DNA of 64,000 bases from an uncultured Clostridia bacterium (GTDB lineage: Bacteria; Bacillota; Clostridia; TANB77; CAG-508): contig CAKOVH010000004.1 in NCBI GenBank assembly GCA_934121885.1, positions 1-64,000 of the forward strand, written 5' to 3'. This document shows positions 26,248 to 34,775 of the stretch, one piece after another. Position 1 is the stretch's first letter. Each line of letters begins with the position of its first letter. The notes under the pieces were generated by a model. It was not told the DNA's origin. It made no database searches and was given only the letters and a program-made list of their open reading frames with translations. The position numbers and the translations under genes are program-made.

Positions 26248-26700
26248 TTAATTCACATTTTTTCTGAATAATCTTTTAAAAAAATAAAATATTTTTTTAA
26301 ACCATTTTTCTTTTTTTATTTCTACCAGAGATTTTTCTTCTTTTACTTCATTTATAACATTATCTTTATTCTTTTTAAAAAGATTATTTGAATTATATTT
26401 TTCTCTTTTTGTTTCTTCAAGTTTTACCTGATTTTGATTTAATAAATTACTTAATGTTTTTCTTTGATTTTCAGTTGCAAAGTAATCTCTAAATAAAGAA
26501 ATTAGTATTGCATTTGCCTCTTTAGAAATGTATTGTTGAGATAAATCTATTTCCGGATTAATCTTGTATATATAGTCTTTATCCATATTATTTTTATAAA
26601 AATCAATTTTTTCTTTAGGAATTTTAGAATATTCTTCTATTGAAAATTGTCCTAATATTTCTAAAACCTCTGTATATGCCTTAGCATAAGTATTAGTCAT
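26248..26700 (-). CDS. Hypothetical partner of ART-kinase protein
   Basis: This 150-residue protein is not one I recognise. The first 100 residues look helical and acidic (AKAYTEVLEILGQF, SKEANAILISLFRDYF). A charged linker leads to a strongly basic, aromatic C-terminus (KWFKKIFYFFKRLF) that could bind membrane as an amphipathic helix. Its start overlaps the end of the upstream ART-kinase gene by eight bases, so the two are translationally coupled and probably act together, for example as a partner, chaperone or antitoxin; that is inference. Confidence 0.65.
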   Translation of the reverse strand: MTNTYAKAYTEVLEILGQFSIEEYSKIPKEKIDFYKNNMDKDYIYKINPEIDLSQQYISKEANAILISLFRDYFATENQRKTLSNLLNQNQVKLEETKREKYNSNNLFKKNKDNVINEVKEEKSLVEIKKEKWFKKIFYFFKRLFRKNVN

Positions 26701-28519
26701 CCTTTGTTACTCCTTTTAATATGTATATTTGACTTTTTTCATGTTCTACATTATCACATTTTGTTATGTCTTCTGTCGTTATGCCTTGAGTAATAGCATT
26801 TAATACAACTGCTTTCATTGATATTGTTTTCTTTTCATCACTTTTTTCCACCTTTGAAGCCTGTTTTTTAGATTCCTTGTTTTTAAACCACTCCTGAAAA
26901 ATTTCATGGTGTAATTGTTCAACTCTCTGTAAAATATCTTTTTTTCTTTCTAAAATACCACTTAATAATTTCTCTGCATCCTCTGGTGTTTTTGATTTAG
27001 TATAAGCATATTTTTCAAATATCTGTCTATATTGTTTATCTGGATATTGAGCTAACCTACTTGCTCTGTATCGCATTTCATCAAAATATTTAATTGACAT
27101 TTCCCCACTTTTTATTTTTTCAAATAAAAGATTGTATATTGGTGGATTTTCTCCATAGTTTTCATTATAGTTTGTTGAGAACATCATATTGTTATCTTTA
27201 TCTTCATTAATGTATCTAAATGATTGTTCTTTGTCTACACCTCTTAAATTTCCATTCTCATCTATTACAAAATTTTTAGAATTAGAATCATAGTTACATA
27301 AACAAAAATCAACTAAATATTCGGCCATAATTTGCCTTATTATTTTTGGTGATAATTCTCCCTCTCCACAATCAAAATATCTTTTAAAATCTTTCGTTCT
27401 TTCTCTATCTATTGGTATTTTTTCTTGAATAGCTCCAAATCTGCCATCCAATTCAATAGTATTACATTTTATAGCATTTTCAGGATTAATAATTTGTTGA
27501 ATAGAATAAGCTGCTTCTTGTATATAGGCTCTATATGATCGAGGAGTACCATTTTTTAAAACTGCTGGTTTGAAATAATATTCTTCTCCATTTGTATTAT
27601 CATGAACATGGTACATTTTGCCTGTATTTCCTATAAAGATTTCTTCACTATCATATTCCGAAGATATTTGTATATCATTACTTTTTGCATCTTGCTGATT
27701 ATCAATGCTTAGATTAATCTCATAAAATTTTTGATGTATCCAAGTCTGGCATTCTTTTTTAAATTTTAAAATTTTTTGATAAGCTTTATTATATTCTTCA
27801 GAATTTTTATCTAAAGTTCTAATCGTTTGTACATTTTGTTGATATTTTGTGAACATCTCAGCTAAATCTTCTTCTGATAGGGTAGTTTTTTCTTTTGAAT
27901 AATCTGGCTCACGCAGAGTTACTTTTTTACATTTTAATAAACTATATTTTTCAAGAAGTTTATCATATTCAGTTATTTGTTCTCCCTGTTGTTTTGACAT
28001 TTCCAAACATTCTTCAAATCTCATATCCTTAGAACTTCCAATTTCAGATGGTAAAAAAAGTATTTCTGATTCTTCTGGAAAGCCCCAAGCTTCTGGGACC
28101 AATTTATTTATATGAGCACAAGGTATATTTTGATAATCTGTCATCATTAATAAAGCTTGACTCTTCTCGTTTGTTACATCTTTTACAAACTCAAGTGCTG
28201 TCATTAAACTATCGCTTGTTGATAAAAAAGACATATTATTTTTTCCAGTTCGTCCACCTCTATAAAGACTCTTATTTCGTAATGTATCTCCATTTAAAAT
28301 ATAATTTTTTTTTATTGCACTATATAAATCAACTATTCTCTTTAAATAGGTTTTAAACTCTTCTTGTGTTTTTGGAAAATATTTTAATTTTCCTTTTCTT
28401 TCTCTTATAGTAACATCATCACTTAATAATACATTAATAAAATTATAACCTTCACCTTTATAATCCACTGCAGCTTGGTATTCATCTATATTCCATAATA
28501 AATTATCATTAGTTATCAT
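26693..28519 (-). CDS. Predicted ADP-ribosyltransferase joined to atypical kinase fold
   Basis: In this 608-residue protein I see two catalytic-looking parts. Residues 80-160 carry the R-S-E pattern of ADP-ribosyltransferases: R87 in LYRGGR, S100-T-S102 in FLSTSD and E150-S-E152 before ILFLP. Residues 300-440 carry a kinase-like pattern: K318 in EEYYFKPA, E335 in a following helix, D411-x4-N416 (NYDSNSKNFVID) and D429 in GVDKEQ, close to the HipA or PI3/4-kinase style of catalytic loop. A coiled region (210-265) joins them. No signal peptide or TM segment is seen, so it should be cytoplasmic. It is the first gene of a two-gene operon with a promoter inside an inverted repeat. Both domain calls rest on motifs only. 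Confidence 0.6.
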   Translation of the reverse strand: MITNDNLLWNIDEYQAAVDYKGEGYNFINVLLSDDVTIRERKGKLKYFPKTQEEFKTYLKRIVDLYSAIKKNYILNGDTLRNKSLYRGGRTGKNNMSFLSTSDSLMTALEFVKDVTNEKSQALLMMTDYQNIPCAHINKLVPEAWGFPEESEILFLPSEIGSSKDMRFEECLEMSKQQGEQITEYDKLLEKYSLLKCKKVTLREPDYSKEKTTLSEEDLAEMFTKYQQNVQTIRTLDKNSEEYNKAYQKILKFKKECQTWIHQKFYEINLSIDNQQDAKSNDIQISSEYDSEEIFIGNTGKMYHVHDNTNGEEYYFKPAVLKNGTPRSYRAYIQEAAYSIQQIINPENAIKCNTIELDGRFGAIQEKIPIDRERTKDFKRYFDCGEGELSPKIIRQIMAEYLVDFCLCNYDSNSKNFVIDENGNLRGVDKEQSFRYINEDKDNNMMFSTNYNENYGENPPIYNLLFEKIKSGEMSIKYFDEMRYRASRLAQYPDKQYRQIFEKYAYTKSKTPEDAEKLLSGILERKKDILQRVEQLHHEIFQEWFKNKESKKQASKVEKSDEKKTISMKAVVLNAITQGITTEDITKCDNVEHEKSQIYILKGVTKDD

Positions 28520-28611
28520 TTATATACTCCTAAATTTTATTTATATTAATAACATTATAAAATGAAAAGTTTTTCTAACTTATATAAATATTTCTAAAAT
28601 ACTATTTTATG

Positions 28612-28661
28612 ATTCTAGCATAAACCCACACAAAAGTCAATTTTGTGTGTTGGGTTATGCT
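28612..28661 (-). promoter_or_regulatory. Promoter inside an interrupted palindrome (operator)
   Basis: On the minus strand TTGACT (28640-28635) and TAGAAT (28617-28612) are 17 bases apart. An interrupted inverted repeat (28617-28635 with 28641-28661, about 18 pairs, small bulges) is centred on the -35 box. It lies about 100 bases before the ART-kinase start and looks like a repressor site. The leader 28520-28611 shows nothing else. Confidence 0.55.
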
Positions 28662-28727
28662 GGAACTACATAATTCAATCAATTACCTAAAAGCAGATAA
28701 TTGTTTTCTTTGTAAAAAAATATTACA

Positions 28728-28755
28728 AGAAGCATTATCCAATAATAATGCTTCT
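28728..28755 (-). terminator. Terminator of aminotransferase gene
   Basis: AGAAGCATTAT (28728-28738) pairs with ATAATGCTTCT (28745-28755); a T-rich tail follows on the minus strand. Confidence 0.8.
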
Positions 28756-28766
28756 TATAAATAACT

Positions 28767-29987
28767 TTAAACTTTTTGTATATATCCATTTAAAAAAGAT
28801 TTTAAGTTGTCTGTTGCATACTTTAATTTATCACATTCTGCTAAATATACTAATCTAAAATGGTTTTGTTCTTTCCAATTAAATCCAGTTCCATTTATAA
28901 ATAATATATGTTTAGACCTTAAAAAGTCCAAGGCAAATATCTCATCATTTACAATATTAAATTTACTAACATCAATTTTTGGAAATATATAAAATGCTGC
29001 TTTTGGCTTAACTACACTTATTCCAGGAATATTATTCAATTCATTATAAATACATTCTCTTTGTTCGTATAATCTTCCACCCTTTTTTAATAAAGCTTTT
29101 ATGCTGTTATTATCTGTGATAGCATCTGCTATTATATTCTGCCCCGGAACATTAGCACATAATCTCATTGATGAAAGCAAGTTTAAACCATTAATATAGT
29201 CTTTAATAGATTCTCTATTTCCTGTAATACACATCCAACCAATTCTAAATCCTGCTACCATATGCGATTTTGATAATCCACTAAATGTAACAACTGGAAC
29301 ATCTTTTGATAATGAAGCAATAGATATATGCTCTAATTCATCGAATACCAATCTATCGTAAATTTCATCTGCAAATATTATCAGTTCGTTTTCCTTTGCA
29401 ATATCAACAATTTGTTTTAATATTTTTTCTGGATATAAAGCACCTGTAGGATTATTCGGATTAATAATTATAATCCCCTTTGTATTTTTAGTTATTTTAC
29501 TTTTTATATCACTTATATTTGGATACCATTCATTATTTTCATCACAAATATAATGTACAGCTTTTCCTCCAGCTAAATTAACCGAAGCCGTCCACAGTGG
29601 ATAATCTGGCATTGGTACTAATATTTCATCATTTGGATTTAGAAGTGCCTGCATAGACATAAGTATTAATTCGCTTACACCATTTCCAATAAAAATATCA
29701 TCTAACGCCAATTCATTTACATTTTTTCCTTTATAGTACTTTTTAATAGCTTCTCTAGCAATTTTTACCCCTTTTGAATCCGAGTATCCTTGACTGTGTT
29801 CAAGATTATTTTTCATACTTTCTAAAATACTATTAGGAGCGCTAAAATTAAAAACAGCTGGATTTCCTATATTTAATTTTAATATACTATTTCCATTTTG
29901 TTCAAGTTTGTTCGCTTCTTCCATAAGTCTTCCTCTTATAGCATACTTAACGTTCTTTAATTTTTGAGATTTTTTAAAATTTTTCAT
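28767..29987 (-). CDS. alaA: Alanine-type aminotransferase (class I PLP)
   Basis: This 406-residue PLP enzyme of fold type I has the PLP-binding NPNNPTGALY loop, an ADEIYDRL segment and the Schiff-base lysine in FSGLSKSHMVAGFRIGW, which is the wording seen in AlaA-type glutamate-pyruvate aminotransferases. It probably makes alanine from pyruvate and glutamate in the cytoplasm. The upstream T-box leader with a likely GCA (Ala) specifier supports alanine as the product. TAAGGAGGGG precedes the ATG. Family call is firm; substrate is supported by two independent signals. Confidence 0.85.
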   Translation of the reverse strand: MKNFKKSQKLKNVKYAIRGRLMEEANKLEQNGNSILKLNIGNPAVFNFSAPNSILESMKNNLEHSQGYSDSKGVKIAREAIKKYYKGKNVNELALDDIFIGNGVSELILMSMQALLNPNDEILVPMPDYPLWTASVNLAGGKAVHYICDENNEWYPNISDIKSKITKNTKGIIIINPNNPTGALYPEKILKQIVDIAKENELIIFADEIYDRLVFDELEHISIASLSKDVPVVTFSGLSKSHMVAGFRIGWMCITGNRESIKDYINGLNLLSSMRLCANVPGQNIIADAITDNNSIKALLKKGGRLYEQRECIYNELNNIPGISVVKPKAAFYIFPKIDVSKFNIVNDEIFALDFLRSKHILFINGTGFNWKEQNHFRLVYLAECDKLKYATDNLKSFLNGYIQKV

Positions 29988-30028
29988 ATAGACCCCTCCT
30001 TAAGCAATGTGATTTTTAATTTAAGCTA

Positions 30029-30300
30029 CAAAAAGCCCTAGGCTATAAATAGCCTAGGGCGAATATTTATAATATCCGTGTTACCACCTAATTTCAAGAT
30101 AACTCTTGCACTCAACCAGTACCATCATACTGTTTCTCCTGTAACGGTGAGATTCCGATGAATTTTACTAAAGAGTTTACTCTCGTTCTTTTCATAGCTT
30201 AAGTGCTGCTTCCATATTTCTATACAAAGATTTTCACCAACCATCTTCTCTCTAAAGTACGATTAATATGTACTCCTCACTATCATTGCTTTTTAAATAT
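30029..30300 (-). promoter_or_regulatory. T-box riboswitch, probable alanine specifier
   Basis: Read on the minus strand the leader has T-box Stem I features (AGTGAGGAGTA, then AGAGAG, GGTTGGTGAAAATC), the antiterminator box TAGGTGGTAACACGG (30090-30076) and an intrinsic terminator with a perfect 10-bp stem (30060-30051 with 30044-30035) followed by CTTTTT. AGTG near the base pairs with CACT, leaving GGAAGCAG as the 3' side of the specifier loop; the codon followed by a purine is GCA, alanine. Uncharged tRNA-Ala would stabilise the antiterminator and turn on the aminotransferase gene. Confidence 0.88.
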
Positions 30301-30306
30301 ATTAGT

Positions 30307-30335
30307 ATTATATTATTCAATTTATAAATTGTCAA
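30307..30335 (-). promoter_or_regulatory. Consensus promoter of T-box transcript
   Basis: Minus strand TTGACA (30335-30330), 17 bases, TATAAT (30312-30307): perfect sigma-A consensus. Confidence 0.93.
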
Positions 30336-30384
30336 CACTATCATTAAAGTTTATAATCAATCTTTTTTTATCACACACACTATT

Positions 30385-33126
30385 TTATATGTCCTTATAC
30401 TTATTATATCCTTTGATATTTATTACTATAAGAATGTTTATTAATACAATCCCTAATAAAATATAGCTGTTACCCCCTGTTTGAGGTAGAATATCTTTTG
30501 ATATTGTATCATCTTCTTTTGTTTCTGTATTATTTTCTTCTTTCTCAGGTATAACAGGATTAATTTTAACATTAAAATTATCAATCTTACCAGCATAATT
30601 TACGGTAATCTTTATGGTTCCTAAAATCGTAGTATCAAATCCTGTTATCATGTCATCAGTCATTTCAATTATCTCTGTTGTTTCATCATCATATATTATG
30701 CTTAGTTTTCCACCACTTACATCTATAGCTTTTTCATTCTGTAGATATTCCTTTTTATTAGGCTCTTTGTATATTTGAATTTTAACAACAGATTTTTTTA
30801 TTATCTCTACATTATATTCAATATTTGTGTTTCCATATTTAATTGTTAATGTTTGTTGTCCTAACTTTGAATTGTCAAATCCATAAACCATTTCTTTAGT
30901 TAACTTTATGTTCTCTGTTGTATTATCATTATACTTTACTTCTATTGTTCCTCCAGTTACGTCTAATTCTTCATAATTTTGTATATATTTTGTTTTTAAT
31001 GGCATTTCTTTTAACTGTATACTTAAAATTTCTTTAGCTACAATTTCTATTTCTATTTCCGTACTAAAGTTATCATATTTTACAGTCAATACATTTTTTC
31101 CTATTTTAGTATTGTCAAAACCTGTTATCATATCTTCTGTAAGATCTATTACGTTACTAGAATTGTCATTATATTGTACATATAATTGACCACCAGTTAC
31201 ATCTAAAACTCCATAGTTTTGTATATATACATCTTTATTAGGTTTTTTATAAATACTTATATCTACTATCTTTTTACTTACAATATTAATATCATAATCT
31301 AGTATTTTCCCTTGATATTTAACAGTTAATTTCTTTACTCCTATAATAGTATTGTCAAAACCCATTACCATATCTTCTGTTAGGTCTATTATTTCTTCAC
31401 TATTATCATTATATATTACTTGTATTTTTCCACCTTCAACATTTAGTTTTTCATAATTTTGAATATATTCTACTTTGGTTGGCTTCTGTTTCCATTTTAT
31501 TGTATCTACTGCTTTTTCATTTATCACTACATTATATTGAGTCTTCAATCCCTTATAAGTAACTGTTAAAGTCTGTGTTCCTACTTTACTATTATCAAAA
31601 TTTGATATCATTTCATCAGTTATATTTATAATATCTTTACTTGTATCATTATAAGTAATTTGTATTTTTCCACCACTAACATCCAATTTTTCATAATTTT
31701 GTATATACTCCGTTTTGTTTGGAAGCTCTATAACCTTGATACTAATTGCTTCCTTTGCTTTTATTTCTACATCAAATGTTGTACTTTTTCCTTTATAGGT
31801 TACAGTTACGGTTTGCTTTCCTATTTTACTATTATCAAAACCTTTAACCATTGTAGAGTTTAAAGGAATTACCTCATCTTTAATATTTAAGAAATGTACT
31901 GTTATTTCTCCTCCAGAAACATTTATTTTCTCATAGTTTTGTATATAAGTTGTCTGGTTTGGTAACTTGCTTACCTCTATTTTATTTATTTGTGATAAAG
32001 ATTCTGCCGATTCTTTACCTATTTGAGATAATGCTGCGGATGTAAAATGTATTGTGTTTGTATCATAATCTACGCTTTTACTTGCTTTTTCCAATGCCTT
32101 AGAATATGTCAATTTATTTCCATCTGAGTCATAACAGATTTTAGTATTACATAGAGAATATTGTGCTTCATTTGGAACATATCTATCATATGCATAAGAT
32201 GAGCCTAAAATTATATCATCATTCTCCTCTATAAGTTCTTCATAAGCCATATGTTTGTTATTTACATTCGTTAATGTTGGAGATCCTATTTTTGTACTTG
32301 TTTCTGCTATTGCTCCAACTGTTATTCCTAAATCATTCTTCATGTTATTATGTACTTTTATGAACTTATTTTTATACTCATCTTTACTATCAAGTATATT
32401 ATTTTCACCTTGACACACAACATATAATTTATTTCCTATTTTATAGTTATTTTTGTCTAAGTATGCAATAGCTGCATTCCACTTTGTTTTTATCGCTTCA
32501 TACATATACCTCTGATTTTCTGTTGGATAATCAGAGTCAGTTCTTGGTAAAAATTGCTCTATTCTCTGTCCACCATATGCACAAAATACAGCTACCATTT
32601 TATGCCCAGTATTTTTGTACCATATATTTCCAAACTCTGGAATCATATTTATTCCTTTAGAACTTGACATTGCAGCCATTTCACTTGCATTTGCGGTTGT
32701 TCCCAGCTCTGTTAAATTACCATTGCTATCATATTGATAATACAATGTTTCTCCTAAACTTTTCGTATTAGCATTTATTTCTTGCAAAGTATCTTTACTA
32801 TATAGATATTCAAATACAGTACCTTCTTCTTGTGGTATTGTAATTTCATTTCTAGTAGCCCCATTTTTTGATAATATACTTTTGTCTATTCCAGTCTCTT
32901 TTGAGTATGCTTCAACACTCGCTTCATCTGAAGGATCATATCTGTCCTCTTTATTTTTTTTTGCATATCCAACCATATTAGATTGCCCCCAAAATAGAAC
33001 AACATCATATGTATCTTCAGATGTTACTGCAAAACTTTCGTTTTTTACATATAAAACATTCAACCAAATACTAAGTATTACAACTAAAATAATTACACTT
33101 ATAATCTTTATTTTCAGTTGTCTCAT
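30385..33126 (-). CDS. LPXTG-anchored SGNH esterase with Ig-like repeats
   Basis: This 913-residue surface protein has an N-terminal signal peptide (about 5-34), an SGNH/SASA-type esterase domain (about 38-375) with FWGQSNMVGY carrying the nucleophile Ser, AYGGQRIEQF and CQGENN blocks, and a late DTNTIHF segment with the likely catalytic His. Six repeats of about 80 residues follow, then an LPQTGG sortase signal, a hydrophobic helix and a short charged tail. GQSNM enzymes include carbohydrate O-acetylesterases, so removal of acyl groups from plant or host glycans is a fair guess. The T-box gene lies after it, and the promoter is clear. Confidence 0.85.
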   Translation of the reverse strand: MRQLKIKIISVIILVVILSIWLNVLYVKNESFAVTSEDTYDVVLFWGQSNMVGYAKKNKEDRYDPSDEASVEAYSKETGIDKSILSKNGATRNEITIPQEEGTVFEYLYSKDTLQEINANTKSLGETLYYQYDSNGNLTELGTTANASEMAAMSSSKGINMIPEFGNIWYKNTGHKMVAVFCAYGGQRIEQFLPRTDSDYPTENQRYMYEAIKTKWNAAIAYLDKNNYKIGNKLYVVCQGENNILDSKDEYKNKFIKVHNNMKNDLGITVGAIAETSTKIGSPTLTNVNNKHMAYEELIEENDDIILGSSYAYDRYVPNEAQYSLCNTKICYDSDGNKLTYSKALEKASKSVDYDTNTIHFTSAALSQIGKESAESLSQINKIEVSKLPNQTTYIQNYEKINVSGGEITVHFLNIKDEVIPLNSTMVKGFDNSKIGKQTVTVTYKGKSTTFDVEIKAKEAISIKVIELPNKTEYIQNYEKLDVSGGKIQITYNDTSKDIINITDEMISNFDNSKVGTQTLTVTYKGLKTQYNVVINEKAVDTIKWKQKPTKVEYIQNYEKLNVEGGKIQVIYNDNSEEIIDLTEDMVMGFDNTIIGVKKLTVKYQGKILDYDINIVSKKIVDISIYKKPNKDVYIQNYGVLDVTGGQLYVQYNDNSSNVIDLTEDMITGFDNTKIGKNVLTVKYDNFSTEIEIEIVAKEILSIQLKEMPLKTKYIQNYEELDVTGGTIEVKYNDNTTENIKLTKEMVYGFDNSKLGQQTLTIKYGNTNIEYNVEIIKKSVVKIQIYKEPNKKEYLQNEKAIDVSGGKLSIIYDDETTEIIEMTDDMITGFDTTILGTIKITVNYAGKIDNFNVKINPVIPEKEENNTETKEDDTISKDILPQTGGNSYILLGIVLINILIVINIKGYNKYKDI
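30590..31970 (-). repeat. Six tandem Ig-like repeats in the esterase
   Basis: Each unit of about 80 residues follows the pattern Y-I-Q-N-Y-E, then D-V-S/T-G-G, Y-N-D-N/T, T-D/E-M, G-F-D-N-S/T, G, and L-T-V-K-Y-x-G. Copies one to five are closest; the sixth is the most diverged (YLQNEKAIDV). This is a bacterial Ig-like stalk that lifts the esterase from the wall. Confidence 0.88.
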
Positions 33127-33162
33127 TTATCAATCTTCTCCTTTTCTTTTGTCTATATATAT

Positions 33163-33191
33163 ATAATACTATATTTAAATATAATGGTCAA
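33163..33191 (-). promoter_or_regulatory. Promoter of esterase gene
   Basis: Minus strand TTGACC (33191-33186), 17 bases, TATTAT (33168-33163), about 37 bases before the ATG. Confidence 0.65.
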
Positions 33192-33292
33192 TCATATATT
33201 ATTGGAAATATATTCTTGTTATGCATTGTTATTTAATATATATTAATAAATATATCACATATTTAATTTGTTTACTATTTAATAATTTACAT

Positions 33293-33598
33293 TCAAATTC
33301 TTTTATATCTTCTGCAATCTATTTTCTCCGCCATATATTTTGATATTTTTTCTCCATTTATTAAATTTTCCTTTTGTTCTTTTTTTAGTGTTTTTATATA
33401 GTATTCTAATTTACAAGCTAACGACTTATCCTTACTTCTCCAAGCTGTTTCTAGTTTAATAGCATTGTGCGACTTGGTGTACTTTGCTCCATTTTTTCCT
33501 TTTGAGATATGTTCGTTTATTCTTTTTTCTAAATTATTCGTCATTCCTGTATATATAGAATTATCTTCACATCTTATCATATATGTGTAATAGTACAT
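33293..33598 (-). CDS. GIY-YIG nuclease-domain protein (UPF0213)
   Basis: This 101-residue single-domain protein shows the GIY-YIG elements in modified form: YYTYMIRC then SIYTGMTNNLEKRINEH with the conserved Arg, and a later conserved Glu in LEYYIKTL. It belongs to the YhbQ/YazA type, widespread small nucleases of uncertain role, possibly in DNA repair. Only a weak ribosome site (GAGAGTGA) precedes the ATG. Confidence 0.9.
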   Translation of the reverse strand: MYYYTYMIRCEDNSIYTGMTNNLEKRINEHISKGKNGAKYTKSHNAIKLETAWRSKDKSLACKLEYYIKTLKKEQKENLINGEKISKYMAEKIDCRRYKRI

Positions 33599-33659
33599 TT
33601 TTTATCACTCTCATTTTCATTAATCTTATTAAAATATATCACTGTTTTTAATAAAATAA

Positions 33660-33697
33660 AAGAGACCCAAACTATTTTCATAGCTTAAGTCTCCTTT
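33660..33697 (-). terminator. Terminator of hypothetical gene at 33701
   Basis: An imperfect stem between AGAGACCCAAACTAT and ATAGCTTAAGTCTCCT; on the minus strand TTTTATTTTAT follows. Confidence 0.6.
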
Positions 33698-33700
33698 TTC

Positions 33701-34006
33701 TTAGTAAAGATCTGTAAACTTTACTTTTCCGGCATTGAGGTCGGCTATCAACTGTATATATGCCTTCTCTGTTATCTTTGAGCGTTTGTAGTGCTCGCGG
33801 ATGAAGTTATTTGCACATCTTCTCGCAACTGTCTTATCGCCTTCCATCTCGTAGACAACGCCATATGCCGATTTAGCAAGAACATATGAACCATTGCCTC
33901 CGGCTACCACTCTATATCCTTCATGAATGTGCCGCTGCAACTTCTTCGAATTTCCCTGAAATTCGATTTTTTCCGAAGGAGTATAGGAATATCCATAACT
34001 CTTCAT
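33701..34006 (-). CDS. Small hypothetical protein
   Basis: A 101-residue soluble protein I do not recognise. It contains a Gly/Tyr/Val-rich centre (GYRVVAGGNGSYVLA) and a basic helical C-terminal half (ANNFIREHYKRSKI). AGGAGG lies at a good distance from the ATG. Its DNA is visibly richer in G and C than the neighbours, which suggests recent acquisition, and it has its own terminator. Confidence 0.6.
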   Translation of the reverse strand: MKSYGYSYTPSEKIEFQGNSKKLQRHIHEGYRVVAGGNGSYVLAKSAYGVVYEMEGDKTVARRCANNFIREHYKRSKITEKAYIQLIADLNAGKVKFTDLY

Positions 34007-34082
34007 GTTGTTGTTCCTCCTAAAAATAATAATTAGTCTTTTAGACCGTATTGTTATTATATCTCTTGTTTTGAATTATGTC

Positions 34083-34126
34083 AACATTTTTAATTTACTT
34101 TTTCCACTATCTCAATGTCTTCTTTT
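34083..34126. repeat. 44-bp direct repeat, copy A
   Basis: Identical over 44 bases to 34732-34775, which encodes the last residues and stop of the MFS gene. This copy is non-coding: a detached duplicate of the MFS 3' end lying 649 bases downstream of the original. Confidence 0.9.
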
Positions 34127-34202
34127 ACTATTTTTTTCATTGATTTATAAAAATATATATTGTTAAATATTTTTTTAAAACTTTTAATTAATTTTCTTCA
34201 CA

Positions 34203-34229
34203 TAAAAACTACCACTTATTCAGTGGTAG
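34203..34229 (-). terminator. Terminator of NUDIX gene
   Basis: CTACCACT (34209-34216) pairs with AGTGGTAG (34222-34229); minus-strand tail TTTTTATG. Confidence 0.8.
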
Positions 34230-34248
34230 AAAATAATTTTTTTATTGT

Positions 34249-34686
34249 TTAGTTAATGATTTCAGAAAATTTCTGACACCATTTTTTTGTTTCTTCAAAA
34301 GAATCAAATTCAGGATTCAAGATTTCATCAATGCTATACCAGTTGATGCCTTCAGTCTCTTCTTCATTAAGAATTAAGTCTTCATTTTCAACAGGTTTAG
34401 CTAAATAGATAAGATCCATATGTTCATGTTCACCTTCCTTAATAACATTCATTTGAATGCCATAAGGTCTAACACAGTCACTCTCTCTTGGAAATCTTTC
34501 TCCCTGCAATTCAACATTTAGCCCCGTTTCTTCTCTTACCTCACGAAGAGCAGCAACATCTGGAATTTCATTTTTTTCCACATGGCCTCCTGGGGGTAAC
34601 CATTTTTGTAATTTCTTGTGTCGGATAAATAAAAATTTACCCTCCTTATTTTTTACATATACGGTAACATTAAAGTGCCTCTCCAT
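34249..34686 (-). CDS. NUDIX hydrolase
   Basis: This 145-residue hydrolase has a complete Nudix box: GGHVEKNEIPDVAALREV then REETGLNV, with the metal-binding REVREE core. Members cleave nucleoside diphosphate-linked substrates, for example oxidised nucleotides; the actual substrate is not evident. The gene lies between two copies of a 44-bp direct repeat, so it looks inserted after the MFS gene. Good AAAGGAGAAC site before the ATG. Confidence 0.92.
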   Translation of the reverse strand: MERHFNVTVYVKNKEGKFLFIRHKKLQKWLPPGGHVEKNEIPDVAALREVREETGLNVELQGERFPRESDCVRPYGIQMNVIKEGEHEHMDLIYLAKPVENEDLILNEEETEGINWYSIDEILNPEFDSFEETKKWCQKFSEIIN

Positions 34687-34731
34687 ATCAAGTTCTCCTT
34701 TCGTAAATACATTATTTTTTATTATTAACTA

Positions 34732-34775
34732 AACATTTTTAATTTACTTTTTCCACTATCTCAATGTCTTCTTTT
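34732..34775. repeat. 44-bp direct repeat, copy B
   Basis: The original copy: overlaps the stop codon and last 12 codons of the MFS gene. Identical to 34083-34126. Confidence 0.9.
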
